64,000 bases of DNA from JABDMD01 sp965203475 (GTDB taxonomy: Bacteria; Pseudomonadota; Gammaproteobacteria; UBA4575): assembly GCA_965203475.1 (NCBI GenBank), contig OZ241890.1, positions 248,001 through 312,000 of the forward strand. The letters run 5' to 3'. Under the pieces are notes generated by a model that was given only the letters and a program-made list of their open reading frames with translations, was not told the DNA's origin and ran no database searches. Numbering within the stretch: position 1 is the first letter of the stretch; every line of letters starts with the position of its first letter. Below, piece after piece: positions 51,195-61,300 of the stretch. The position numbers and the translations under genes were made by a program.

Positions 51195-52178
51195 ATGGGC
51201 ACCGCACTAAAAATAATAGTTTTTATAATTTTCATTATTGCAAGTACAGCTAGTATAGCAGAAGAGCCATTACCCTCATGGAATAATTCGGCATCAAAAC
51301 AAGCGATTGTTAAATTCGTAAAAAAAGTAACTAAACCAGACACTTCAAATTTTGTTCCGGCAAAAAAACGCATTGCCGTGTTTGATAACGATGGCACGTT
51401 ATGGGCCGAGCAACCGTTATATTTTCAACTTGTCTTTATATTTGATCGAATTAAAGAACTTGCAATTAATCATCCCGAATGGAAAGAGCAGGAACCCTAT
51501 GCTTCAGTATTAAAGGGTGATTACAAGGCGTCCGTTGCAGGAGGTTTAAAGCCTTTGTTGGAAATGGTTATGTCTACACATGCAGGAATGACGACTGATG
51601 AATTTCATCAGATTGTGTTGGATTGGTTGACCACTGCAAAACATCCTACAACAGGCAAGCTTTATACTGAAATGGTATATCAGCCCATGTTGGAGTTACT
51701 GAATTATTTGCGTGCAAATGGGTTTAGAACTTTCATTGTTTCAGGGGGTGGTATTGAATTTATGCGTCCCTGGGCCGAACAAGTGTATGGTATTCCACCC
51801 GAGCAGGTAATTGGATCTAGCATTAAAACTAAATATGAAATTTACAATGGCAAACCAGCTTTGGTGCGCATTTCAGAATTAAATTTCATAGATGATAAAG
51901 AAGGCAAGCCGGTGGGGATTAATCAACACATTGGACATCGACCCATCATGGCTTTTGGTAATTCAGATGGAGATTTTCAAATGCTGGAGTGGACCACGGG
52001 GGGGGAAGGTCCAAGATTGGGGGTGTTAATTCATCATACCGATGCGGAACGCGAATGGGCTTATGATCGAGATTCACATATTGGTAAATTAGATAAGGGG
52101 TTAGACCAAGCCGAACAACGTCATTGGATTCTTGTAGATATGAAAAATGACTGGAATAAAATTTTTAAAAGCAAATAA
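51195..52178 (+). CDS. Exported HAD-superfamily phosphatase
   Basis: 327 aa. Signal peptide ends STASIAEE (about residue 22). HAD motif I is FDNDGTLWAEQ with Asp64 and Asp66 (N between, as in phosphoserine-phosphatase-like HADs); motif II FIVSGGGIEF; motif III/IV region AFGNSDGDFQML. The family is a haloacid-dehalogenase-like hydrolase; export makes it a periplasmic phosphatase candidate. Substrate unknown. AGGAGAAAT ribosome site. Confidence 0.88.
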   Translation: MGTALKIIVFIIFIIASTASIAEEPLPSWNNSASKQAIVKFVKKVTKPDTSNFVPAKKRIAVFDNDGTLWAEQPLYFQLVFIFDRIKELAINHPEWKEQEPYASVLKGDYKASVAGGLKPLLEMVMSTHAGMTTDEFHQIVLDWLTTAKHPTTGKLYTEMVYQPMLELLNYLRANGFRTFIVSGGGIEFMRPWAEQVYGIPPEQVIGSSIKTKYEIYNGKPALVRISELNFIDDKEGKPVGINQHIGHRPIMAFGNSDGDFQMLEWTTGGEGPRLGVLIHHTDAEREWAYDRDSHIGKLDKGLDQAEQRHWILVDMKNDWNKIFKSK

Positions 52179-52193
52179 AACTTTTAAAACAAT

Positions 52194-53426
52194 ATGTTTC
52201 TTAGAAGACTCAACTTTGGAATTCTAGTTTTATTATCACTATTCGTTTTAGGCTGTGCTAGTACGCCTCCACGTTCACCGTTACCTCCAAATTTAATTAA
52301 TGAAGCCGGAATTACGGGTGTATCAGACGCTAGGTTTTGGGCAGATGCATGGCCTAGGTATTCAGCTGAGCGCTTAAAGAATAAAACTGATGAGGAATTA
52401 AGTAGAACGTTGCCGGATACTTTTCAAAAACCTCACTACTATTTAGCTATTTCAGGAGGAGGTGCAAAAGGCGCGTTTGGTGCAGGTTTGATTTACGGCT
52501 GGAGTGAAACAGGCACACGCCCTGAGTTCACTATGGTAACTGGAATTAGTACAGGTTCTTTAATTGCTCCGTTTGCATTCTTGGGCGAAGAATATGATGA
52601 ACAATTAAAAGAGGTGTACACAACTACTTCGACCAAAGATATTGTTGAAGAAACGAGTTATATTGGAATTTTTTTTAAAATAATTGGGGGCATATTCCAA
52701 GGTACTATTTCTAATGTTGAGCCCTTCCAAAAAACCATTGCCAAATACATTACTCCAGATGTTATAGAAGCGATTGCAGAAGAACACCGTGATGGGCGCA
52801 GGCTTGTTGTAGGCACATATAATCTCGATGCTACACGACCTGTAATCTGGAATATCGGTCAAATTGCAGCGAGTGATTTGGATACAAAAGTAGAGTTGAT
52901 ACATGAGATTTTAAGGGCTTCTGCTTCAATCCCGATTGCATTTCCACCTGTGTTAATACCTGTGCAAGCCAATGGTGAGACATATGACGAATTGCATGTC
53001 GATGGGGGTGTGGGGGCACAGGTATTTGTTTACCCTTCTTCATTGAATTGGGCGCAAATCACTGAACTATTAGAAGTTCCGGAACAGCCAAAAGTATATG
53101 TGATTCGTAATTCTTTTTTAGATCCTAATTATCAAAGTGTAGACCAAAAATTTGTATCGATTGCTTCTAAAACCGTTTCTTCGATGATTCGTTCCCAAGG
53201 CATAGGCGATTTATATAGAATCTATGCGTTGTGTGAAAGAGATGGAAATGATTTTAATTTAGCATCCATTCCTTCTAGTTTTAATGAAGAACAAAATGAA
53301 ATGTTTGACTCGGTGTATATGGGTAAGTTATTTGATCTGGGCTATGAAATGGCTCGTAATGGATATCCTTGGGAAAAATATCCGCCTGCCTATGAAGTAG
53401 GTCATTTGCAAAAAGAAAATAATTAA
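52194..53426 (+). CDS. Patatin-like phospholipase lipoprotein
   Basis: 410 aa. Lipobox LFVLGC places the lipidated Cys at 21. Patatin domain: oxyanion loop SGGGAKGAFGAG (88-99), nucleophile Ser119 in GISTG, and catalytic Asp270 in HVDGGVGAQ, so the Ser-Asp dyad is intact. Predicted acylhydrolase at the outer membrane, perhaps on phospholipids or lipoproteins. Surrounded by other envelope and lipid-acting genes. Confidence 0.92.
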   Translation: MFLRRLNFGILVLLSLFVLGCASTPPRSPLPPNLINEAGITGVSDARFWADAWPRYSAERLKNKTDEELSRTLPDTFQKPHYYLAISGGGAKGAFGAGLIYGWSETGTRPEFTMVTGISTGSLIAPFAFLGEEYDEQLKEVYTTTSTKDIVEETSYIGIFFKIIGGIFQGTISNVEPFQKTIAKYITPDVIEAIAEEHRDGRRLVVGTYNLDATRPVIWNIGQIAASDLDTKVELIHEILRASASIPIAFPPVLIPVQANGETYDELHVDGGVGAQVFVYPSSLNWAQITELLEVPEQPKVYVIRNSFLDPNYQSVDQKFVSIASKTVSSMIRSQGIGDLYRIYALCERDGNDFNLASIPSSFNEEQNEMFDSVYMGKLFDLGYEMARNGYPWEKYPPAYEVGHLQKENN

Positions 53427-53450
53427 CTCAGAAACGCAATTGAGGTACAT

Positions 53451-54257
53451 GTGGCACAATATTTTAGTCGTATTGGATCGTTGGTAATGCTCACATGTAT
53501 TGTTTGTAGTGTTGTTTCTGTTAAGGCAGAAGATGATGTAGCAAAACAACTTGCTAATCCTGTTGCATCATTAATTAGTGTTCCTATTCAGGCCAATTAT
53601 GATGAAAATTTTGGACCCAGAGAAAAAGGTGAAGTGTGGCGAATAAACATTCAACCTGTGATTCCCTTTTCATTAAATGAAGATTGGAATGTTATTTCAC
53701 GCACCATAGTACCTGTCATTAATCAAGAAGATATTCCGTTTGAAGGTGATGATGAATTTGGTTTGGGGGATACCTTGCAAAGTTTATTTTTTTCACCTAA
53801 AGCACCAACCGAGCGTGGATTAATATGGGGCGTAGGACCTGCTATTTTATTTCCAACTGCTACGGAAGATGAGCTAGGAGGTGAGAAATGGGGGATAGGA
53901 CCTACATTTGTTGGGCTAAGGCAAAAAGGAACTAATACATTTGGGCTCTTAGTAAATCATATTGAGTCATTTGCAGGAGACAGTGATCGAGATGATATTA
54001 GTGCTTCATTTATGCAACCTTTTTGGTCTTATATTACTCAAACAAAAACAACATTTTCGATAAACACGGAGTCTACCTATGATTGGGAAGAGGACGAATG
54101 GTCTGTACCCCTTAATGCGACAGCATTTCAATTATTAAAAGTGGGCAATCAATTAATTCAGGTGGGAGGGGGCGTTAGATACTGGGCGGATTCACCTTCG
54201 AATGGTCCAGAAGATTGGGGATTAAGAATACAATTAACCTTAATTTATCCAAAATAA
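53451..54257 (+). CDS. Outer-membrane beta-barrel protein (neuromedin-U-like/transporter-like family)
   Basis: 268 aa, GTG start. Signal peptide ends SVVSVKAEDD. The sequence VAKQLANPVASLISVPIQAN followed by YDENFGPREKG is characteristic of proteins often annotated 'neuromedin U' or transporter, a predicted 12-strand barrel. Strand-rich to the end with a C-terminal LTLIYPK. Function unknown. It is co-directional with the patatin gene. Confidence 0.8.
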   Translation: MAQYFSRIGSLVMLTCIVCSVVSVKAEDDVAKQLANPVASLISVPIQANYDENFGPREKGEVWRINIQPVIPFSLNEDWNVISRTIVPVINQEDIPFEGDDEFGLGDTLQSLFFSPKAPTERGLIWGVGPAILFPTATEDELGGEKWGIGPTFVGLRQKGTNTFGLLVNHIESFAGDSDRDDISASFMQPFWSYITQTKTTFSINTESTYDWEEDEWSVPLNATAFQLLKVGNQLIQVGGGVRYWADSPSNGPEDWGLRIQLTLIYPK

Positions 54258-54283
54258 AAATAAATTTATGTAAGGGGTTTAAT

Positions 54284-54673
54284 ATGGATAAAGTTTTTAA
54301 AATATGTTTATACGTTTTTTTCTTTATACTTTTTATTAATAATGTTGCCAATGCGGGAGATCTTTCAAATAAATGGCGAACTGAAGTCGATGGAGGGGCA
54401 GATTCTGATGGTGAATTAGTGTTTCATATTACCCCTGAGGATGAAGAAACCATCGTAATAACGGTGCCAATTAAAGATGGTACGGGTGAAAATCGAGTTG
54501 CAAAAAAAATACGTGATGTGTTTAAAGAAACCTTACCAAAAGATCGATTTAAGGTTGAAGTAGATGATGGCGAAGATGTATTGGTTAAAAAAAGATGGGG
54601 TGAAAAAAATTTCGCCCTAACTTTAGAAAGCGATACGGTTAAAGATACTGATTTTGATATCGAGAAAGAGTAA
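54284..54673 (+). CDS. Small exported acidic protein of unknown function
   Basis: 129 aa from the ATG at 54284 with AAGGGG 8 nt upstream; an upstream frame from 54215 overlaps the previous gene. Signal peptide ends NNVANAG (about residue 24). The mature part is strongly acidic with a central strand-rich core (ELVFHITPEDEETIVITVPI; VAKKIRDVFKETLPKDRFKV). No recognised family. Confidence 0.6.
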   Translation: MDKVFKICLYVFFFILFINNVANAGDLSNKWRTEVDGGADSDGELVFHITPEDEETIVITVPIKDGTGENRVAKKIRDVFKETLPKDRFKVEVDDGEDVLVKKRWGEKNFALTLESDTVKDTDFDIEKE

Positions 54674-54743
54674 TTAATCCCTCTTAAATTTTACATCCTT
54701 CTACACTTAAATTAATGTGTAGAGAGAATTAAAAATTACTACA

Positions 54744-55328
54744 CTAAGTACCTGTTGTTATAATTTTGCCTGCTCCTAATCCTAGCCTTCTTAGGCTTTG
54801 GAATACTTCTTTAAAATTTGCGTCTAGATGTTCGATACGTTCAGGGTTTATGTAAGCTACCGTTCCAGACTTTGGATCTGGAGCGCCTGGGAAAAACACA
54901 ACGGAATGATTTTGATCACAGCATTCTACTTCAAAACCAATTTGCTGTTGGTCATCCAGAGTTACTAATACAGGTTTTAAATATTCATTTGCTTCTTCTT
55001 CATTATAAAGTGCACCAGTCATGCTTTTAATGAATGCATACACGGGCAAATATAGAATCAATTTTGAATCGATAAAGGCAAACAATTTTTTTCCAGGTTT
55101 ACTGATTGCTAACATTCCTGCAACAAAACACACCAATAATATAAGTAAAATTGCACTAATTTCAGCAACGGCTATGCCTGCAAAAGAGTCAATTGGCAGT
55201 CGATGGTAAATGGGGGCAGCAACTTTCTTCGAAATATCAAGAGCTTTCCCTAAAAGCATTAAGAGCAGAATCAGCGGAATAAGAAAAATAACCCCGCCAA
55301 CAATAGTTGTTTTTATAAACTTCAACAT
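54744..55328 (-). CDS. DUF502 membrane protein
   Basis: 194 aa from the ATG at 55328, which has AAGGAG 7 nt upstream; an ATG 21 bp earlier lacks one. Two N-terminal membrane helices (about 5-25 and 51-73), then PVYAFIKSMTGALYNEEE, VVFFPGAPDPKSGTVAYINPER and the end LRRLGLGAGKIITTGT, typical DUF502. Function unknown. It is convergent with the small acidic protein gene and divergent from the phospholipase D gene. A short hairpin (54700-54723) lies in the convergent gap. Confidence 0.88.
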   Translation of the reverse strand: MLKFIKTTIVGGVIFLIPLILLLMLLGKALDISKKVAAPIYHRLPIDSFAGIAVAEISAILLILLVCFVAGMLAISKPGKKLFAFIDSKLILYLPVYAFIKSMTGALYNEEEANEYLKPVLVTLDDQQQIGFEVECCDQNHSVVFFPGAPDPKSGTVAYINPERIEHLDANFKEVFQSLRRLGLGAGKIITTGT

Positions 55329-55480
55329 TATTAGACTCCTTATGATCAAAAAAGATCATAATTTATTAACCTTAAACAAAATTATGGATTTGTTGAGTGT
55401 AGTTGAGAATAATACTGTTCTCTAATAATAATTGTAAGGCTGTCACGATAAGTACAGTCAAAAACTGGAATTATTTCAGC

Positions 55481-57052
55481 GTGAGAAATCAAATTCACAA
55501 TAGCTTGCGATTGCAATTTTTTCGAATTTTATTTTTACTTTGTTTCACTTTTCTTTTTTCTTGTGCAACCACGCATTTTGAAGATTATCCAAGAAATGAA
55601 TCTTCGGCACTAACGGACACACAAGACACAAGTCTTGGAAAAGTAATAGCACCAGCGGTTGAAACCAATTCAGGAAAGTCAGGATACTATTTGGTTACCG
55701 ATGGAATTGAAGCACTAGCAGCAAGACTAATTCTTGCTGATAAAGCAGAGCGAAGTATCGATACACAATATTATTTGTTGTATGACGACATGTGTGGTTT
55801 TTTATTTGTTAATGCGTTATTAAAAGCGGCTGATCGCGGTGTACGGGTTCGCATTTTGTTAGATGATATGACAACAAAGGGTTATGACGCAGGTATGGCG
55901 GCGTTTGAGTCTCATCCAAATATTGAACTTCGAATTTTTAATCCATTTCATAAACGAAAAGTTCGTGCATTTAGTTTTTTAACAGACTTTAGTCGTGTTA
56001 ATCATCGAATGCACAACAAATCTTTCACAGTTGATAATCAAATAACTATTGTTGGGGGCCGCAACATTGGTAATGAGTATTTCGATGCCAGCCAGGATGT
56101 AAATGATGCGGATTTAGACTTAATTTCTATTGGGCCGGTTGTAAATGATGTATCCAAGCATTTTGATATCTACTGGAACAATCAAGCCAGCGTGCCAGCA
56201 CTTGCGCTAGTAAATATTGCAAAAGAAACAATAACGTTGGATGAAGTACGTGAACGATTTTCAACTATTGAAGATGAAGCGCTTGAAACACAATTTGGTG
56301 CTGCATTGGATCACACGATTCAAAATCTATTAGATAGAAAAGAATTTTTTACATGGGCCAGTGGGAAAGTAATAGTGGATCCTCCTGATAAAATTCAAGA
56401 AGGGTTTGATCCAGATACACCCGGGCAAATTCGCACCGAACTTAGCCCTGAATTTGCGAATGCTGAAAAAGAAATTTTTGCGGTTTCACCTTATTTTGTA
56501 CCACGTGAACAAGGGCTACAGGCTGTCTCTAAACTACGCAAAAAAGGTGTGAAAATAATAATACTTACTAACTCATTGCACTCAAATGATGTGCAAGTGG
56601 TTCATGCAGGATACTCTAAATATCGCAAACACTTGTTAGAAATGGGTGTTGAACTTTGGGAAGCGCGTACAGAAAGCGATTACATTAAATCCCTTCAAGA
56701 AGAAAAACAACTTGGTTATTCTCAAGCAGGTTTGCACGCCAAAGCATTTTCAATGGATGAGCGATATGCTTTTATTGGTTCATTTAATTGGGATCCACGC
56801 TCGATTGATATCAATACGGAGATGGGAATTTATCTAGATTCCCCAGAAATTACTAAAAAATTACACGACGAATATCGAGACCGTTTAGCTGATATTGCTT
56901 ATCGTGTACGCCTCAATGGTAAAGGTAATCTTGAATGGGTATATTTCGAGCATGGTAAAGAAGTAATCTACACAAAAGAACCGAAAACTAGTTGGTGGAC
57001 ACGATTTAAAATTGGTTTAGTTAAATTATTACCCATAGAAAATCAGCTGTAG
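55481..57052 (+). CDS. Phospholipase D-family lipoprotein (cardiolipin synthase-like)
   Basis: 523 aa from the GTG at 55481; upstream in-frame codons from 55403 would extend it, but this start gives a clean signal with FLFSC (Cys28) as a probable lipobox. Two HKD motifs: H178-N-K180 with D185, followed by VGGRNIGNEYFD, and H419-A-K421 with D426, followed by IGSFNWDPRS. Architecture fits exported PLD proteins related to ClsC/YmdC. Catalyses or hydrolyses phosphatidyl transfer at the envelope. Downstream intrinsic terminator. Confidence 0.88.
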   Translation: MRNQIHNSLRLQFFRILFLLCFTFLFSCATTHFEDYPRNESSALTDTQDTSLGKVIAPAVETNSGKSGYYLVTDGIEALAARLILADKAERSIDTQYYLLYDDMCGFLFVNALLKAADRGVRVRILLDDMTTKGYDAGMAAFESHPNIELRIFNPFHKRKVRAFSFLTDFSRVNHRMHNKSFTVDNQITIVGGRNIGNEYFDASQDVNDADLDLISIGPVVNDVSKHFDIYWNNQASVPALALVNIAKETITLDEVRERFSTIEDEALETQFGAALDHTIQNLLDRKEFFTWASGKVIVDPPDKIQEGFDPDTPGQIRTELSPEFANAEKEIFAVSPYFVPREQGLQAVSKLRKKGVKIIILTNSLHSNDVQVVHAGYSKYRKHLLEMGVELWEARTESDYIKSLQEEKQLGYSQAGLHAKAFSMDERYAFIGSFNWDPRSIDINTEMGIYLDSPEITKKLHDEYRDRLADIAYRVRLNGKGNLEWVYFEHGKEVIYTKEPKTSWWTRFKIGLVKLLPIENQL

Positions 57053-57088
57053 TTAAATAATTCTAAATGCTTAGAGAATTTATTAATG

Positions 57089-57126
57089 AGCCTCTATTAC
57101 ACTTTTAGTAATAGGGGCTTTTCTTT
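57089..57126 (+). terminator. Intrinsic terminator after the PLD gene
   Basis: AGCCTCTATTAC (57089-57100) pairs with GTAATAGGGGCT (57108-57119; one G-U) followed by TTTTCTTT. Confidence 0.9.
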
Positions 57127-57133
57127 AAAGTAG

Positions 57134-57213
57134 TACTACCCAGTACTTGTCAAAATCAAAATCAACCGATTGCACAATTAATTAATGGCGCTTATCTACA
57201 GTGCTGGGTAGTA
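57134..57213. repeat. Long-spaced inverted repeat
   Basis: TACTACCCAGTACT (57134-57147) and AGTGCTGGGTAGTA (57200-57213) are inverted copies matching at 13 of 14 bases, 52 bp apart, between the PLD terminator and the DUF4239 gene. Too small for a known insertion sequence; may be a MITE-like remnant or a regulatory structure. Confidence 0.55.
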
Positions 57214-57342
57214 AATTGCAACAAAGATTTAGTAAATGAATCAATAACTATTGACAGGCTCCAATTTGGTTTTAAGTCTTGCGCGGTGAATATTATTGAT
57301 TACAATGCTACGCTTTACGTCTGAATATTTAACAATAATAAA

Positions 57343-58146
57343 ATGATGACACCTGGTGCTTTATTTGGAATCCCTTTCTGGGCATTTGGCTTATTTTTTC
57401 TTTTAGTCTTGCTTGTCTCTTTAGAGATTGGTGGATACTTAGGGCTAAAAAAACACGCTACTTCACAAGGCGATGATTCGGAAGAAGCAAAATCCTTACC
57501 CTCATCGATTCTACTATTATTAGGTTTAATTTTAGCGTTTTCATTTGGCGCGGGTGTCAGCCGTTATGAAGCACGTAAAGCAGCACTAAATGAAGAAGCC
57601 AATGTGTTGAGTACTGTTTACTTGCGCGCCGACTTTGCGCCAGAGCCAGAACGCACGGAACTAAAAAAAGTGCTTTTCGAATATACAAAAATGCGCACGA
57701 TGAAACAGGGTAAAGAACCGTCATTAAAAATGATTCATAAGCATCTTCAAAAGGCAGAAGAGTTACATGCGAAGCTTTGGGACATTACAAAACAGATTGT
57801 AGAAAAAAATAATCAATATAAAAGTTATGAATCTTCCTTGGTTAATTCCATGATTCAAGTATTTGACTCGCACACACATCGCGTAGCGGTTGTATTAGAC
57901 AAGATGCCAGTAGCGGTAATTTTATTACAATTAATTATTGCGGCTGTGGTATTAATGGTTTCTGGATATAATGCAGGCATTGATGGAAAATTTGATCGTT
58001 GGCGCATGTATGCACTTACAGTTGTACTTGTTGCAGTAATGCTTGCCATACAAGATTTTGATCGTTCTATAGATGGTTTTATTCGTGTAAATCACGCTAA
58101 CATTGTAAATCTGATTGATTCAATGGAAGCCGATCTTTCTAAGTAG
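57343..58146 (+). CDS. DUF4239-like membrane protein
   Basis: 267 aa. Four membrane helices: about 8-29, 51-68, and a pair near 185-202 and 213-230. LPSSILLLLGLILAFSFGAG then VSRYEARKAALNEEANVLST is the hallmark of DUF4239 (bestrophin-like) proteins. A helical soluble part lies between the helix pairs. Function unknown. A TTGACA at 57251 could be a -35 box but no good -10 follows. Confidence 0.82.
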   Translation: MMTPGALFGIPFWAFGLFFLLVLLVSLEIGGYLGLKKHATSQGDDSEEAKSLPSSILLLLGLILAFSFGAGVSRYEARKAALNEEANVLSTVYLRADFAPEPERTELKKVLFEYTKMRTMKQGKEPSLKMIHKHLQKAEELHAKLWDITKQIVEKNNQYKSYESSLVNSMIQVFDSHTHRVAVVLDKMPVAVILLQLIIAAVVLMVSGYNAGIDGKFDRWRMYALTVVLVAVMLAIQDFDRSIDGFIRVNHANIVNLIDSMEADLSK

Positions 58147-58377
58147 GTATTCTCTGATTGGACCAAAGCAAGGCCATTAACCCTTTGTGGATTATGGGAT
58201 ATGGTTGGTTTTGCATTTTAATTTGCAAAAAACTCTAAATTATCATTCGACTGAAATATAAAGTTAAAACAAAATCTTATATTATTTATATATATGCACA
58301 TGCATAGAGATGTGCTACTTGTGTAGTGGATTGAATTCTTGGTCCATTATTACATTGCAAAAGAATTAAAAAATAAA

Positions 58378-61300
58378 ATGCAATTAATAGATGTAAAACG
58401 CCCAAAATATTTCATATCACTCGGACTTCTATTAGTCCTCATCATAATTTGTGCAGTTGTATTTCATCCTGATTTTCAAAAGAAAATGTTGATGAAATAT
58501 GGAGCTCCAGCAATGGACTCACTCAGTGTTGAGAGAGTTCACTTTACACCTTGGTCGATCAATGTTGAAAAACTGGCAGCAGCTTATGAGGGGGGGCTGT
58601 TTAAAGTCGAAAGCGGCACCGTTAAGTATTGTTTATCTTCATTGTTGTTATTGAATTTAAACATTTCGCAGATCAATTTTCAGGGAGTGGATATTGATAT
58701 ATCAGAATTCAATCCACCACCCAGCGAAAAGGAAACAGAATCAGGAATATTCCCTGGCGTGCTTGCTTCACTCGATCATGGTTTAGGTTACATCCTGCAA
58801 GAAATTAATGTTGATGCGAAAGTAAAACTTCCCGAACAACAATCAGTAGAAGTTGTGGTTGCAGGAGGCGATATTCGACCTAAACAAAAAGGTGAAATTA
58901 ATGTATTCGCACAGTTTTATACAGGTGTTGAAAATGAAGTAATCGAAATTGCAGATCGAATGATATTGGATCAATTAAAGCGAGGAGATTTTGCATCCAT
59001 TGAAAATTTATTAAATGTATCAGCAACACTAGAAGCGCTGCCGAAAACTGAAAATGTAAGTATTAAGTTAATGGCTAAGCCAGCACCAGAGTCTGAGGAA
59101 TCGATCCCCGGATGTGGAGAAGAAAATGATAGTGATTGTATTAGTCCAGAAATTCTTTCCGTATTGATAAAACAGGATGATGATGCGGGATTGAATCGAT
59201 CATTCCTACATGTAAATGGAAGCTATAATGGAAATAATGGTTGGTATTCTGGAGATTATAAATTCACTGCAAATGAATTGTTAGTGAAGCCCTATATGGA
59301 AGATAAAGAAATTCCTCCAACGCACGAACAATTGACAGGAGATTTTAATTTAAATTTTGCAGACTTTACGGGAGATGTATCCTTTATTAATAGTTTGGAA
59401 TTGACAAACTTAAAATATGTGGCTGAAAACGAAAAAGTTCCACAGCTGCTGGAGTTGAAAAATAATATTCATTTATTTTTGTTGCCAGATAATCAAATTA
59501 GAATTGATAGGTTGGACGCTGAGGTTGCGGATGAGGGAACGACTAAGCCGCTTAGCGCCACCATTCCTGCTGATTTAAACATTCCATTAAATGATCTTGA
59601 GTCATTTTTAAGTCAAGACAATACCTTGATTGAATTTGAATTACCCGAAATTCCAATTGCATGGTTGGACTTTTTAGCCCCTGAATATGAAATTACTAAA
59701 GGTAGTTTAAGTGGCGGATTCAAAATTTTCACGGATAAAGAATCTGTGATCCATGTGGATCCATTGAAACCACTAGTCATCCATGACTTGACGGTATTGC
59801 AAGGCGAAGAAACTTTAATTGATGAATTTGATATTTCACTTTTACCGAAAGTTGCCTATAAACAGGAATCGGTCGATGTAGAACTAAACGATTTTTCTAT
59901 TACAACTAAAAAAGGCACTTTAACCAGGGCTAAAGCCAATACAACCATGTATTTGGCAGGTGAAACTCAGGGCACTATAGTGGCTTCTACAAATGCCGTG
60001 TTTAATGTTCACAATTTGCTGAATTATCTTGAAGGAGATGCGTATTCTACTAAAGGCATACCAGAAACGTTCTCTTTAAATTTAAACATGGCATTGAATC
60101 AGCAAGAAGAGCAGATCCTAGTAAGTAAGCTAGATGCAAATCTTAATAGAGATAAAACTCGTTTATTAAATTTAGGTTTGTTACAACCTCTTATCATCAA
60201 TACAGCTGAAAATACTAACCCTATTGGAAATACCAAGGGACGTATTGCAAATTTAAAAATTTCGGATATTCAGTTGGCATGGTTTTCAGCTTTTGTACCT
60301 GATACCGATATAAAAGGGCATGTGCAAAACGCTGAGTTTTATCTTTCCATGGATGCTAATAAAAACTCCATTCTTGAGGCCAATAGACCATTAGTGGTTA
60401 AAAATGTGAATATCACAAGTATAGATGGAGAAATGATTAAAGATATAGGGCTTGGGGTAAGCCCAAGAATTGTACTAAATGATAATGGTACGCAAATTAC
60501 CTATGCAGATCTCAATGTTACAGGTGGACGCAAACAACTTGTTTCGGGCAGTGGCAATTTAGTTTTGGCGAATGATGAAAATCAAACACTATCAACGGCT
60601 GGCAAGATAAATGTCGACCTACAAGCGGCTGCCAAACAACCAGTTGTATCTAATGCTTTACAAGCAGACATCGTTTCTCCCGTGCGCTTTGAGTCTGACT
60701 ACAAATTAGCAACAAATGCCAATAGCATTACTATTGATAAACTGAAAGCTAATTTATTCTATACAGATTCTCAACCAAAAATTTCATTAAACGCGGATTC
60801 AAAAGTTCGTATTCGCACGAATTTAGGATCTAAACAAAATGAGTTAAATCGGGCAAGTGGAAAAATTACATTTGAAATTTTTAATCTAACCTCTGACCCA
60901 TTTGTAGAAATATTAGAGGCGAATGGAATTTCATTTACAGAAGTGAGTGGCAAAGCTGTGCTTACTTCAGATGGCAAGTCATTAAAAATTGATGGAATTA
61001 AACCCTTTACTATTTCTAATGTAGCAGTGAGTAGCGAAGAAGGTGCAACGTTAAATCCTTTTAATGTAGTCGCGGATGCAGATGTCACCATGCAAGGAGA
61101 TGAGTTAATAGTCTTGCTCAATCCAATTAATTTAGTTTTTGTGGATCAAGCCGATATCAAAGCATTAGATGCCAATGTGGACCTAACGATGAAAGAACAT
61201 AAAGGTAAAGCGTGGGTAGAAAATCTTGATACAAATGTAACGGTCTCACTCCCTGTGATGTTAGACCAGCCAGGAGTGATGCCAAACCATAAATTAAAGA

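Noticed and set aside
54698..54724. Hairpin CTACAC / GTGTAG as a terminator between convergent genes
   Set aside because: The stem is short and lacks a T tract in either direction.
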